DNA of 64,000 nucleotides from Guptibacillus hwajinpoensis (GTDB taxonomy: Bacteria > Bacillota > Bacilli > Bacillales > Guptibacillaceae): NCBI RefSeq assembly GCF_020524165.1, contig NZ_JAIVKU010000003.1:576135-640134 (forward strand), given 5' to 3'. This document shows positions 25,760 through 35,411 of the stretch, piece after piece. The notes beneath the pieces were generated by a model. The model saw only the letters and a list, made by a program, of their open reading frames with translations, made no database searches and had not been told where the DNA came from. The translations under genes were made by a program, and so were the position numbers. The first letter of the stretch is position 1. Each line of letters opens with the position of its first letter.

Positions 25760-27070
25760 TTGACAACGAAACATGAACAGATTCTCGAATACATCGAAAC
25801 GTTAGAAGTCGGTAGTAAGATATCTGTGCGTCAAATTGCAAGAGAGCTGAAAGTGAGCGAAGGAACAGCCTATCGAGCGATTAAGGATGCCGAGAATAAA
25901 GGAACAGTTAGTACAATTGAACGCGTAGGGACAATTCGAATTACAAAAAAAGAAAAAGAAAACATTGAAAAGCTCACTTATGCTGAAGTGGTTAATGTTG
26001 TGGATGGACAAGTGCTTGGAGGGAGAAACGGACTACATAAAACCCTTCATAAGTTTGTTATCGGGGCAATGAAGCTAGAAGCAATGATGCGTTACGTAGA
26101 TCCAGGAAGTTTACTGATTGTTGGTAATCGGGATAACGTGCACAAAATCGCCCTTGAAGCTGGTGCTGCCGTCCTCATTACAGGAGGGTTTGACGCTCAG
26201 GACGACGTGAAAAGAATGGCAGACGCCTATGATTTACCGATTATTTCAACCACCTACGATTCGTTTACGGTGGCAACAATGATCAATCGAGCGATATATG
26301 ATCGATTGATTAAAAAAGAAATTGCTTTAGTCAGTGATATTTTAACGCCCCTAACGAAAACAAGCTTCCTCGTAACGACGGAAACCGTAGGTCGCTGGCA
26401 TGAATTAAATGAAACAACGCTTCATAGTCGCTACCCGGTTGTTGATCCTAATATGAAAGTGCAGGGAATTGTTACCTCGAAAGACATTCTTGGGGAACGA
26501 CATGAAACTCCAATATCAAAAGTGATGACAAAACATCCATTAACCGTAAATGAGCAAACATCGGTTGCTTCTGCTGCTCATACGATGATCTGGGAAGGGA
26601 TTGAGATGTTACCGGTTCTCGACCAATACCAGCGTCTGATCGGGATTATTAGTAGACAAGACGTTTTAAAAGCGCTTCAAATGATTCAACAGCAGCCTCA
26701 AATCGGTGAAACGTTTGATGACCTGATTACAAGTCAAATTAAAGATGTCTCAACGAGTTCAGAAAGCCGCTACAGCTGTGAAATAACACCACAAATGACG
26801 AGTCTCCTTGGGACATTATCTTATGGGGTAGTGACAACCTTAGTGACCGAGGCGGGTAGCCGAGTATTAAAGAAGTACAAAAAAGGTGATTTAGTCGTCG
26901 AAAACATTACGCTTTACTTTATAAAACCTGTTCAAATCGACCATACCATAGAAATCGTTCCTAAAGTACTTGAAGTCTCACGTAAATTCGGTAAAGTCGA
27001 TGTAGAAATCTATCATGAAGGATCAGTTGTTGGAAAAGCACTCATGATGGCTCAGCTTATTGATCGATGA
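25760..27070 (+). CDS. ytoI: YtoI: HTH, DRTGG, CBS-pair and hotdog-domain regulator-like protein
   Basis: A 436-aa multidomain protein. It has an N-terminal winged-helix part (KISVRQIARELKVSEGTAYRAIKDAENKG, shown in pieces: SVRQIARELKVSEGTAYRAI), a DRTGG domain around 70-185, two CBS domains (about 195-310; SKDILG and SRQDVLK end them) and a C-terminal hotdog-like domain. CBS pairs usually bind adenine nucleotides, so it may be a ligand-sensing regulator; its targets are unknown. The start is a TTG. The residue order matches B. subtilis YtoI throughout. Confidence 0.88.
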   Translation: MTTKHEQILEYIETLEVGSKISVRQIARELKVSEGTAYRAIKDAENKGTVSTIERVGTIRITKKEKENIEKLTYAEVVNVVDGQVLGGRNGLHKTLHKFVIGAMKLEAMMRYVDPGSLLIVGNRDNVHKIALEAGAAVLITGGFDAQDDVKRMADAYDLPIISTTYDSFTVATMINRAIYDRLIKKEIALVSDILTPLTKTSFLVTTETVGRWHELNETTLHSRYPVVDPNMKVQGIVTSKDILGERHETPISKVMTKHPLTVNEQTSVASAAHTMIWEGIEMLPVLDQYQRLIGIISRQDVLKALQMIQQQPQIGETFDDLITSQIKDVSTSSESRYSCEITPQMTSLLGTLSYGVVTTLVTEAGSRVLKKYKKGDLVVENITLYFIKPVQIDHTIEIVPKVLEVSRKFGKVDVEIYHEGSVVGKALMMAQLIDR

Positions 27071-27074
27071 AGAA

Positions 27075-27098
27075 AAACCGCCAGTAAAGTGGCGGTTT
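27075..27098 (-). terminator. Terminator of ytpI
   Basis: An 8-bp stem AAACCGCC with GGCGGTTT. Read on the minus strand it is followed by T5, so it mainly serves the leftward ytpI gene. Confidence 0.78.
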
Positions 27099-27115
27099 CA
27101 CTATTCACAACGTGT

Positions 27116-27421
27116 TTAGTTTTGTTTCATCATATTTGCTTCTTCTATGGCAAAAGGAAGGTAATGACGGTATTTTTTGTACCCGACCACAACGTTTACA
27201 AGACCAAGTAAGATAAAGACAGCAGCGACAATAAACGTAACGGTTGATAACGAAACGGTAAGTGAATTGATGGCAAAGAAGATCAAAAAAAGCCCTAGCG
27301 CAATGCTTGCTTTTGAATGAAGCCATTGAGTTGTTGCCACACCATTATGGCGAACAGCTTTCACTCGATAAAATAAGTAGAAAACAATGGAAAAGACAAT
27401 TAAAATAACAAAGATAGGCAT
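27116..27421 (-). CDS. ytpI: YtpI-family membrane protein
   Basis: A 101-aa protein with three hydrophobic segments (about 1-17, 37-55, 60-80), matching YtpI in length and place between ytoI and nrnA. Function is unknown. It faces ytoI and has its own terminator. Confidence 0.8.
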   Translation of the reverse strand: MPIFVILIVFSIVFYLFYRVKAVRHNGVATTQWLHSKASIALGLFLIFFAINSLTVSLSTVTFIVAAVFILLGLVNVVVGYKKYRHYLPFAIEEANMMKQN

Positions 27422-27529
27422 GGCAGCTTTCCTCCATATTCAGGGTTCTTTTCTATTGTATAGAAGATAATACTGAAAATCTATGTCAGAACAATAACAA
27501 TTGGGAATGCAGCCGAAAGGAGAAGCTTT

Positions 27530-28465
27530 ATGAAAGAGAAAATATTAGATGCTATCGAACAATATGAAACGATCATAATCCATCGCCACGTTCGTCCAGA
27601 CCCAGATGCGCTCGGATCGCAAGGTGGACTTGCTGAGCTTATTCGAACAACATTTCCTAGGAAAACCGTATTCACTGTCGGGGAAGAAGAGCCATCACTG
27701 ACCTTTCTAAATCGAATGGACAAGATCTCGGACGAGACGTATGAAAACGCCCTTGTTATTGTCTGTGATACGGCTAATCAACCGCGTGTAAGTGATGAGC
27801 GCTATCGAAATGGCAAGCTTCTTATTAAAATTGATCACCACCCAAACGAAGATCCTTATGGTGATCTTCTATGGGTCGATACGTCTTCAAGTTCTGTAAG
27901 CGAAATGATTGTTGATTTGTATCTCACAGCAAAGGAAAGAGGATACGAGCTATCTAATAATGGCGCATTTCTTCTCTATGCAGGAATTGTAGGGGATACA
28001 GGACGTTTTATGTTTTCTAATACGACGCAACGTACATTTATGTATGCCGGGGAGCTTTTAAAGTTTGGTATCGATACGGGCTCCTTATATAAGGAATTAT
28101 ATAAGACAGAGCAGCACATCGCTCGTTTAAATGGCTATGTTCTGCAACATTTTGAAACATCAGACACAGGTGCAGGCTGGATGAAGATTACAAAAGAAAC
28201 AGTCGCGTCATACGGAGTAACTGCTAGTGAAGCATCTCAACTTGTAAATACATTCTCAAATGTAGCCGGTTTGAAAGCCTGGGTATTCTTTATTGAAGAA
28301 GCAGACCAAATTCGCGTACGTCTTCGATCGAAAGGTCCAATTGTGAATCAGATTGCAGCTCAGTTCAATGGAGGGGGCCATCCGATGGCTGCAGGGGCTA
28401 CCGTTTATTCTTGGGAAGAAGCGGATGAGGTTCTTGCTGAGCTAGAAAAAGTGTGCAGCGAATAA
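27530..28465 (+). CDS. nrnA: DHH-family oligoribonuclease / pAp phosphatase NrnA
   Basis: Degrades very short RNAs (nanoRNAs) and dephosphorylates 3'-phosphoadenosine 5'-phosphate, replacing Orn and CysQ in bacilli. The 311-aa protein has the DHH-domain motifs HVRPDPDALGS (about 20-30), CDTAN, DHHPNED (about 104-110) and the C-terminal DHHA1 signature GGGHPMAAGA near 283. Synteny matches B. subtilis ytqI. The ATG follows AAAGGAGAAG. Confidence 0.95.
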   Translation: MKEKILDAIEQYETIIIHRHVRPDPDALGSQGGLAELIRTTFPRKTVFTVGEEEPSLTFLNRMDKISDETYENALVIVCDTANQPRVSDERYRNGKLLIKIDHHPNEDPYGDLLWVDTSSSSVSEMIVDLYLTAKERGYELSNNGAFLLYAGIVGDTGRFMFSNTTQRTFMYAGELLKFGIDTGSLYKELYKTEQHIARLNGYVLQHFETSDTGAGWMKITKETVASYGVTASEASQLVNTFSNVAGLKAWVFFIEEADQIRVRLRSKGPIVNQIAAQFNGGGHPMAAGATVYSWEEADEVLAELEKVCSE

Positions 28466-28477
28466 ATTCCAAGCAAA

Positions 28478-28515
28478 AAGACCGGGATCTTCTCTAACAA
28501 GAGATTTCCGGTCTT
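28478..28515. terminator. Bidirectional terminator between nrnA and the next leftward gene
   Basis: AAGACCGG at 28478-28485 pairs with CCGGTCTT at 28508-28515, with an imperfect inner stem, between convergent genes; T-rich sequence follows. Confidence 0.8.
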
Positions 28516-28521
28516 CTTTGT

Positions 28522-28713
28522 TTACACTTGTTCCTGTGATTTAGGAATAAACCATGAACCAATGCTTGTCACGTCTTCGTGTACGTCGATGTTAAGTGAT
28601 TGCAATTCCTTCTTAATCAGAGCAGTCATTTCGTGGGACTCTGCGTAAGCGGATCGTCCATTCATTAAATCAGCGATTTTTGACCTCGCGATTTGTTTGC
28701 GATCAATAACCAT
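28522..28713 (-). CDS. Small conserved protein of unknown function
   Basis: A 63-aa soluble protein (MVIDRKQIARSKIADLMNGR at its start). GGAGGTGG lies just before the ATG. It sits upstream of, and convergent with, nrnA, where several bacilli encode a short protein; I cannot name the family. A gap of 96 bp separates it from ytrI on the same strand. Confidence 0.6.
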   Translation of the reverse strand: MVIDRKQIARSKIADLMNGRSAYAESHEMTALIKKELQSLNIDVHEDVTSIGSWFIPKSQEQV

Positions 28714-28809
28714 CGCGCCACCTCCAAGTTTTCTATACTTTTATCATATACTACCGTAGTGAAAATTGCGACTTGTCTGACAAAAGGTCACAAAATAGAT
28801 CTATTTTCG

Positions 28810-29316
28810 CTACTGGACGAGCTTGATTGCAAGCTCTACCTCAACTGTCGTCCATAGTATAAATTGCTTCACTTCAAACCCATATTTCACGTCATCAATA
28901 AGTAAGGTTTTATTTTCTAGGGAGGAAATGATAAAGCTTCTTGTTCGGGATATCGCCCCAAGATCTTTGTTGAGAAGGTCATTTAATTCACTTTGAATTT
29001 CTTTTTTTAGCTCATGACGAGTTAAGGAATTAAGTGGCAATTCTTTATCTTTTTCAAAAGTAACGTCAATGTTTTTTACTAGAAGTGTTTTCTCGATCTC
29101 GGTATTAGTGGAATTTTCTTTGTCGTCGAGTAACGTTTGATTCTGCATCTTTAAATCAGCGATTTCGATCTTTTGCTCTTTAAGTGTCGTGATTTGCTTC
29201 TCGTACATAATGCCAAAGAGCATAAGAAAGAAGAGCCATCCAAAAATTACTCCTACCGAAAGACCAGCAAGAAATCGCTGCCAGCCTTTACGAGCATAAA
29301 GAGGAGGAACTCTCAT
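28810..29316 (-). CDS. ytrI: Sporulation membrane protein YtrI
   Basis: A 168-aa protein with one N-terminal membrane segment (LSVGVIFGWLFFLMLFGIMY, about 15-36), then a coiled coil (LKEQKIEIADLKMQNQTLLD) and a C-terminal extracytoplasmic domain. In B. subtilis the ytrH-ytrI pair is made in the mother cell and needed for efficient sporulation. The start overlaps the ytrH stop as ATGA. Confidence 0.88.
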   Translation of the reverse strand: MRVPPLYARKGWQRFLAGLSVGVIFGWLFFLMLFGIMYEKQITTLKEQKIEIADLKMQNQTLLDDKENSTNTEIEKTLLVKNIDVTFEKDKELPLNSLTRHELKKEIQSELNDLLNKDLGAISRTRSFIISSLENKTLLIDDVKYGFEVKQFILWTTVEVELAIKLVQ

Positions 29317-29648
29317 AACGATGAGCGCTCCTGGGTTAGCCAGTTAATGATTTCCATGCCAGCTTGAGCCCCGCCTAGAGCACAAAAAATCCATAAAAAT
29401 TGCCGCATGATTTCGTCTGGTGAACCGCTTAGAAAGCTCCTTTCCATATTATTTATTGTATCAAATGTCCCACCGATCGCTGCTGCGATCGCCCAGATTT
29501 TTAATCGCTGTGCCACAATAAATATCCAGTGTAGCGGAGGTTCGCCGGAGAGAAAGGCCCCGATCCCTCCAATAAGAGAACCCCCGACAATCACGCCAAA
29601 GGCTACAAAAAAAGCAATAATTAAGGTGACGAGCGTTACTCTCTCCAT
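29313..29648 (-). CDS. ytrH: Sporulation membrane protein YtrH
   Basis: A 111-aa membrane protein with about three hydrophobic helices, including a glycine-rich first one (VGGSLIGGIGAFLSG). It is first of the ytrHI operon, with a GAAGGA ribosome binding site. It is divergent from dnaE, as in B. subtilis. No convincing SigE promoter could be placed. Confidence 0.88.
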   Translation of the reverse strand: MERVTLVTLIIAFFVAFGVIVGGSLIGGIGAFLSGEPPLHWIFIVAQRLKIWAIAAAIGGTFDTINNMERSFLSGSPDEIMRQFLWIFCALGGAQAGMEIINWLTQERSSL

Positions 29649-29857
29649 TTTGATTCCTTCTTTCGTATCAATTTCTTTAACGCTTGTATAGCTTTCTTTC
29701 GAAAAATCGTAGGAAATGCAGTGCCGTTCCAGAAATAGTGAACGCTTTTAGTACAGCCTATGCAAATAGGAGAGAATCTTATGCTTGATAATGTTTGTTT
29801 GAGAAGCTTGAAGTATCTATAATAGAAAGTAACAGCAAATTGAGAGTGGGATTATCT

Positions 29858-32800
29858 ATGGAATTTGTGCATCTTCGTGTTTACAGTGAATACAGTCTTC
29901 TAGACAGTCCGAGTCATATTGAATCACTCGTTGAATCAGCAAAGCAAAAAGGGTATTCCTCGCTTGCTCTGACAGATAAAGGAACAATGTTTGGCACAAT
30001 CCCTTTCTACAAAGCGTGTATAGCAAAAGGGATCAAACCAATTATTGGTCTCGATGTCCGCGTGGGAAACGACGTTTCTCCTCAAGCACGCCATCAGTTT
30101 GATAACCTTGTATTGCTTGCTGTAAATAAAGAAGGGTACGAAAATCTGCTGAAGATCAGTACACTTATGCAGTGTGCAACGGGAAATGTTTCTTACATCA
30201 AAAAGGAAGATTTATATGAGAACTCAAATGGTCTTATTGCACTTTCAGGAACCCTTTCTAGCAAAATTGGGCAGGCGCTCTTACACGGTGAAGAAACAAC
30301 CGCATTTGAAATGGCGATGGAGTTTCACCGCGTTTTTAAGGAAGGATTTTACCTTGAAATGCAAGATCATTCGTTACGTGAAGAAAGGCAGCTCAACCTG
30401 TTGCTTTCAACATTTGCCAAAAAGGCAAATCTCCCATTAACAGTCACAAATGCTGCTCACTATATTAACAGTGAAGATGGAATAGCCCACGATTGTTTGA
30501 GGTGTATAGACACAGGGCAGCGATTTGATGACAAAGTCCATGTTGCTTTGCCTAACCATGAGTACTATTTAACATCACAAGACGAAATGGCGAATCGATT
30601 TAAGGGATATGAAGCAGCTCTTGCCAATACCTCTGAGATTGCCGCTAAATGCTCAGTGGAATTAAACTTTGATCAAACCCACTTACCTCGTTACCCGGTA
30701 CCTGATGAGTTCAGTGCGTTTGAATATTTACAACAAATTTGTTTCGACAACTTACATGAGCGGTATCCGAATCAGGATGAGCGTTTGACAAAACGATTGA
30801 ATTACGAACTTTCTATTATTAACGCCATGGGATTTAACGATTATTTTCTAATTGTCTGGGACTTTATGAAATATGCACATGATCATCAGATGATTACTGG
30901 ACCCGGAAGAGGCTCTGCAGCAGGTTCTCTCGTTGCTTATTTATTGCATATCACAGATGTCGATCCTATTGAACATAACCTTCTATTTGAGAGATTCTTG
31001 AACCCTGAGCGTGTTACGATGCCTGATATCGATATTGATTTTCCTGACGTTAGAAGAGATGAAGTGATTGACTACGTTCATGACAAATATGGGCATGATC
31101 ATGTCGCTCAAATCGTTACGTTCGGTACACTTGCAGCAAAGGCTGCCATACGTGATGTTGGACGAGTACTGGAGGTAGATAACAAGCTTCTGGATACCAT
31201 GTCAAAAGCCATTCCATCAAGACCAGGCATGACGTTAAATCAGGCAAAAGCTGAGTCGAAAATGCTTAAGGATCTCATTACTTCTTCTGAAGAAGGGCAA
31301 CGTGTTTTTGAAATCGCAAGTACAATTGAGGGGCTTCCACGTCATACATCTACCCATGCTGCTGGCGTTGTAATTTCGGCAGAGCCTCTCACACGTCATG
31401 TTCCTTTACTTGGCGGTCATCACATCAATCTAACCCAATTTCCAATGAATGATTTAGAGGAGATTGGTTTATTGAAAATGGATTTCCTTGGCCTTCGTAA
31501 TTTAACATTGATTGAAGGGATCTTAAATGACATTGAAGGCGAAACAGGTGAGCGGCTTTCCCTTTCAACTATACCGATGGATGATCAAGCCTCCTTCTCT
31601 CTTCTTCAAAAAGCTGATACAACCGGTGTTTTTCAACTTGAATCTGAAGGGATGAGGCAAGTTCTTCGAAGATTAAAGCCGACTGAATTTGAAGATATTG
31701 TTGCTGTCAATGCCCTTTATCGCCCCGGCCCAATGGACAACATTCCTCTGTTCATTTCCGGGAAGCATAAAGAAAGGAAAATAGATTATCTTCATTCTGA
31801 TCTTGAACCCATTTTAAAATCAACGTATGGGGTTATTGTTTATCAAGAACAAATTATGCAAATCGCTTCTAAATTAGCAGGTTTTTCTCTAGGAGAGGCT
31901 GATTTATTGAGAAGAGCGGTATCTAAAAAGAAGCGCGAAGTTCTTGAGTCGGAAAGAGAACACTTTGTGCAGGGATGCCTTGAAAATGGTTATGCGGAAG
32001 AAACAGCTCTTAAAGTGTATGAGTATATCGTTCGGTTTGCGGATTATGGCTTCAACCGAAGCCATGCTGTTGCTTATAGTGTTATTGCTTATCAGCTCGC
32101 CTATTTAAAAGCCAATTATTCGCGTTATTTCTTTTCAAGTCTTCTAAATTCAGCAATCGGAAATCAGGATCGACTGGCCATGTATTTAAGTGAAGCAAGA
32201 CAAAAAGGTATGACGATTCAGACTCCTTCAATCAATCATAGTCAAGAAATGTTTACTGTGGAAAAAGATACCCTTCGATTTGGGCTTCTACCTATTAAAA
32301 ATGTAGGGAAAAATGCGATTGAGGAGATCGTTCAAAAACGAACGAAACCATACAAAAGCCTATTTGATTTATGTGCTAGAGTTTCGCTGAAAGTGGTAAA
32401 CAAACGCGCTCTTGAATCAATGATTTTCGCAGGGGCAATGGATGAATTTAATGTAAGTCGTTCTTCGATGCTCGCTTCACTAGAAGGCGCTATGAATTAC
32501 GGATCCGAACAAAGTGGTCAGGAAGGTTTTTTCCAAGATGGAGAAACAGAACCAGCATACGAAACCGTGCCGCCGTTTGATGAAAAGGAAATGCTAGATT
32601 TTGAAAAAGAAGCGATTGGTTTTTACTTAACAGCTCATCCACTTGAACCTTATTTAGAAAAGTTAAACGGGTATGTAAGGAATGTCGCGAAAGATGCGAT
32701 TACGGCTGAGGATCGTGCTCCACTTAGGTTGGCTGTGGAAGTACTAAAGGTTCGAAGTATTCGAACAAAGAAAGGTCAAATGATGGCTTTTCTTACGCTT

Positions 32801-33205
32801 GGTGATGAAACAGGTGAAATTGAAGGGGTGGCATTCCCTGATGTTTGGGAGAAAATGGAGAGTTTGTTGACCAAAGGAGAATTCTTGTATATTGATGGCG
32901 TCGGTCAAAAACGAAATGACCAAACGAATATCATAGTATCGAGAGTCATGAAGTTAGCAGATATTAAGCCTAAGAAACCAAAACAAACGTTATTTCTTAA
33001 AATAGAGCCACATCACGAAAGTATATTAAGTATAGTGAAGGAAGTGCTTCTTCAACATACGGGAAATACTGAGGTTGTGATTTATTATAGCAAAACAGAA
33101 AGAACGGTGAAATTAGGTGATGATTGGCTAGTAAACCCTGATTCTGACTGTGTTAACGCGTTGAAAAAACTTCTTGGTGAGCGCAACGTAGTGAAAAAGC
33201 CGTGA
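29858..33205 (+). CDS. dnaE: DNA polymerase III alpha subunit DnaE
   Basis: The C-family polymerase that, next to PolC, extends primers on the lagging strand in Firmicutes. The 1115-aa protein has the N-terminal PHP domain (1-~210), the polymerase core with GPGRGSAAGSLVAY near 349 and PDIDIDFPD near 388 (catalytic aspartates), a helix-hairpin-helix region and a C-terminal OB fold near 950-1030. The PHP metal-binding histidines are partly lost: VYS stands where active PHP domains have VHS, and LTDKG where they have LTDHG or LTDDH. The frame is open to 29795, but the ATG at 29858 gives the family start (MEFVHLRVYSEYSLLD). Confidence 0.95.
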   Translation: MEFVHLRVYSEYSLLDSPSHIESLVESAKQKGYSSLALTDKGTMFGTIPFYKACIAKGIKPIIGLDVRVGNDVSPQARHQFDNLVLLAVNKEGYENLLKISTLMQCATGNVSYIKKEDLYENSNGLIALSGTLSSKIGQALLHGEETTAFEMAMEFHRVFKEGFYLEMQDHSLREERQLNLLLSTFAKKANLPLTVTNAAHYINSEDGIAHDCLRCIDTGQRFDDKVHVALPNHEYYLTSQDEMANRFKGYEAALANTSEIAAKCSVELNFDQTHLPRYPVPDEFSAFEYLQQICFDNLHERYPNQDERLTKRLNYELSIINAMGFNDYFLIVWDFMKYAHDHQMITGPGRGSAAGSLVAYLLHITDVDPIEHNLLFERFLNPERVTMPDIDIDFPDVRRDEVIDYVHDKYGHDHVAQIVTFGTLAAKAAIRDVGRVLEVDNKLLDTMSKAIPSRPGMTLNQAKAESKMLKDLITSSEEGQRVFEIASTIEGLPRHTSTHAAGVVISAEPLTRHVPLLGGHHINLTQFPMNDLEEIGLLKMDFLGLRNLTLIEGILNDIEGETGERLSLSTIPMDDQASFSLLQKADTTGVFQLESEGMRQVLRRLKPTEFEDIVAVNALYRPGPMDNIPLFISGKHKERKIDYLHSDLEPILKSTYGVIVYQEQIMQIASKLAGFSLGEADLLRRAVSKKKREVLESEREHFVQGCLENGYAEETALKVYEYIVRFADYGFNRSHAVAYSVIAYQLAYLKANYSRYFFSSLLNSAIGNQDRLAMYLSEARQKGMTIQTPSINHSQEMFTVEKDTLRFGLLPIKNVGKNAIEEIVQKRTKPYKSLFDLCARVSLKVVNKRALESMIFAGAMDEFNVSRSSMLASLEGAMNYGSEQSGQEGFFQDGETEPAYETVPPFDEKEMLDFEKEAIGFYLTAHPLEPYLEKLNGYVRNVAKDAITAEDRAPLRLAVEVLKVRSIRTKKGQMMAFLTLGDETGEIEGVAFPDVWEKMESLLTKGEFLYIDGVGQKRNDQTNIIVSRVMKLADIKPKKPKQTLFLKIEPHHESILSIVKEVLLQHTGNTEVVIYYSKTERTVKLGDDWLVNPDSDCVNALKKLLGERNVVKKP

Positions 33206-33213
33206 TGAAAATC

Positions 33214-33241
33214 TTTACAGCAAATGGTGATTTGTTATAAT
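33214..33241 (+). promoter_or_regulatory. SigA promoter of the malic enzyme gene
   Basis: TTTACA (33214-33219), 16 bp and a perfect TATAAT (33236-33241). The leader contains an AGTGGTCTGACCACT hairpin at about 33252-33266. Confidence 0.65.
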
Positions 33242-33332
33242 GGTGAAAATAGAGTGGTCTGACCACTGCCCAAATGTTCTAGGGGAATTGTTAACATAGT
33301 CTAATGCTTCTGAAAAAAGGAGAGTGGAATGA

Positions 33333-34577
33333 TTGTCCATTACAAGAGAAGAAGCTCTACATATTCACAGAGTGAGGCAAGGAAAGCTAGAATCCAAATC
33401 GAAAGTACCGGTTCGAAATGCGACAGATCTAAGTCTGGCTTATTCACCTGGAGTAGCAGAGCCATGTAAAGAAATTTATGATGATAAGAATAAAGTTTAT
33501 GAATATACGATGAAAGGTAACATGGTGGCGGTTGTATCAGATGGTACTGCAGTACTTGGTCTTGGAAATATTGGACCTGAAGCTGCTCTTCCGGTTATGG
33601 AAGGTAAAGCTGTACTTTTCAAAAGTTTTGCCGGAGTTGATGCATTTCCAATTTGTTTAAACACAACAGATGTCGATCAAATTGTGCAAACTGTTAAGTT
33701 AATGGAACCTACTTTTGGTGGCATTAATCTTGAAGATATCGCAGCTCCAAATTGCTTTGTTATTGAAGAAAGATTGAAAAAGGAAACAAATATCCCAATC
33801 TTCCATGACGATCAACATGGCACAGCGATTGTAACAGTAGCCGGACTCGTTAATGCTCTGAAACTATCAGGCAAGAAGATGAGTGAAATTAAAGTTGTGA
33901 TTAATGGAGCAGGAGCGGCTGGTATTGCTATTATTAAACTTTTGAATCGTTTTGGTGTAAAAGATATTATCATGTGCGATTCAAAAGGAGCGATTTACGA
34001 AGGTCGTTCTTATGGAATGAATGATGTAAAAGCGGAAGTAGCCAAATATACAAACCGTGATAAAGCGGAAGGTTCGCTAAAAGAAGTTATTGCGAATACA
34101 GATGTCTTTATTGGGGTTTCGGTTGAAGGTGCCCTTACGAAAGAAATGGTGGAGTCAATGAATGCGGATCCTACCATTTTTGCAATGGCAAACCCTAATC
34201 CTGAAATTATGCCTGACGATGCGAGAGAAGCAGGAGCCAGGGTAATCGGTACTGGCCGTTCTGATTTCCCTAATCAAATTAATAATGTACTTGCTTTCCC
34301 TGGTATTTTTAGAGGTGCTCTTGATGTTCGAGCTACTCATATTAATGAAGATATGAAAGTGGCGGCTGTACAAGCCATTGCAGAATTAGTTGCTGAGGAA
34401 GATCTCAATGCAGACTATGTGATTCCTGCGCCGTTTGATCCTCGTGTAGCACCAGCTGTTGCGGCTAGCGTCGCAAAAGCTGCAATGGAAACAGGCGTAG
34501 CTCGCATAAAGGTTGACCCTGAAGCTGTTAAAGAAAAGACGCGGTCTCTTGCGATCATTGAAGCAGATAACGAATAA
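33333..34577 (+). CDS. ytsJ: Malic enzyme (YtsJ-like)
   Basis: Oxidative decarboxylation of malate to pyruvate; B. subtilis YtsJ is the main NADP-dependent form used on malate. The 414-aa protein has the catalytic region LSLAYSPGVAEPC (about 29-41), DGTAVLGLGNIGP near 70-82, FHDDQHGTAIV near 151 and the nucleotide-binding GAGAAGIAI near 192. The start is a TTG, 9 bp after AAAGGAGA. It lies between dnaE and the acc genes as in B. subtilis. Confidence 0.94.
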   Translation: MSITREEALHIHRVRQGKLESKSKVPVRNATDLSLAYSPGVAEPCKEIYDDKNKVYEYTMKGNMVAVVSDGTAVLGLGNIGPEAALPVMEGKAVLFKSFAGVDAFPICLNTTDVDQIVQTVKLMEPTFGGINLEDIAAPNCFVIEERLKKETNIPIFHDDQHGTAIVTVAGLVNALKLSGKKMSEIKVVINGAGAAGIAIIKLLNRFGVKDIIMCDSKGAIYEGRSYGMNDVKAEVAKYTNRDKAEGSLKEVIANTDVFIGVSVEGALTKEMVESMNADPTIFAMANPNPEIMPDDAREAGARVIGTGRSDFPNQINNVLAFPGIFRGALDVRATHINEDMKVAAVQAIAELVAEEDLNADYVIPAPFDPRVAPAVAASVAKAAMETGVARIKVDPEAVKEKTRSLAIIEADNE

Positions 34578-34608
34578 GTGGGGAAGAGCTTGACTTTCTC
34601 ACTTTTTT
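34577..34608 (+). terminator. Terminator of the malic enzyme gene
   Basis: A 10-bp stem (34577-34586 with 34594-34603, two G-U pairs, 7-nt loop) followed by TTTTT. Confidence 0.75.
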
Positions 34609-34732
34609 CTTGGAGTTTAGTGATGGAGAACAATGTAAATACTGTTCGAAAGCAACGCGCAAAAGAGATTTCGAGAATTCCGGGTTACGCTAACCTTCAT
34701 ATGCTTTTGCCAGGAAAGGGTGTTGATGTCGA

Positions 34733-35380
34733 ATGACAACCCAGGGGAAAGTCTATCAGAATATTCTTCAGAAGATAAAGGCGATTATCTATAATGACGG
34801 TTTACAAACCGGTGATAAGCTCCCTTCGGAAAGGGAGCTTTCTGAGCGCTTAAATGCTGGAAGATCTTCTGTACGGGAAGCACTAAGATCAATGGAAATG
34901 CTTGGTCTTATTGAAACGCGTCGCGGAGAAGGAACCTTTATTGCTAATGCGAGAGATCATCGCCTTGTTGAAGTGATAGCCTCTTTTATTTTAAAAGATA
35001 CGAAGTCGAAAGAGGATTTGTTAGAAACAAGGAAGTTAATTGAAAAAGATATTTTACGTGTAGCTTGTGAACGAATATCAGACGAATATATTTTTCGTTT
35101 AAGAACTATGATGGAACATAAGGACAACTCCTCAGATCGAGATATTTTATCGACTGAGTTTGATACAGCATTCTTCCGAGTCATTGTTTCATCCTCTGGT
35201 AATCATTTGCTTATGCGCTTATGGGCAGAGCTTGCAGATTACCATCAAACGATTTGGCATCAGTTGACGTTTCGCCCCACTCATTATTATGAAGCGATGA
35301 TTGATGCGCTTGCTTCTCGAAACCAGGAAGCGGCGATTAATCTTTTAGATCAGTATGAAATAAAAAAAACGGAAGAATAG
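34733..35380 (+). CDS. FadR/GntR-family transcriptional regulator
   Basis: A 215-aa regulator with an N-terminal GntR-type winged helix (KLPSERELSERLNAGRSSVREALRSM region, about 28-55; then LIETRRGEGTFI) and a C-terminal all-helical FCD domain (about 80-210). FCD regulators usually sense organic acids or acyl-CoAs. It is directly upstream of accD, so control of malonyl-CoA synthesis or malate metabolism is plausible, but unproven. It is absent from this place in B. subtilis. The gap to accD is 31 bp, suggesting co-transcription. Confidence 0.85.
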   Translation: MTTQGKVYQNILQKIKAIIYNDGLQTGDKLPSERELSERLNAGRSSVREALRSMEMLGLIETRRGEGTFIANARDHRLVEVIASFILKDTKSKEDLLETRKLIEKDILRVACERISDEYIFRLRTMMEHKDNSSDRDILSTEFDTAFFRVIVSSSGNHLLMRLWAELADYHQTIWHQLTFRPTHYYEAMIDALASRNQEAAINLLDQYEIKKTEE

Positions 35381-35411
35381 CCATTAGGAGAAGTGAAAGG
35401 GATGGTCAACT

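Noticed and set aside
29662..29689. SigE-like elements (ATA, 17 bp, GATACGAA on the minus strand) before ytrH
   Set aside because: The -10 is a poor match and the transcript would start inside the ribosome binding site of ytrH.
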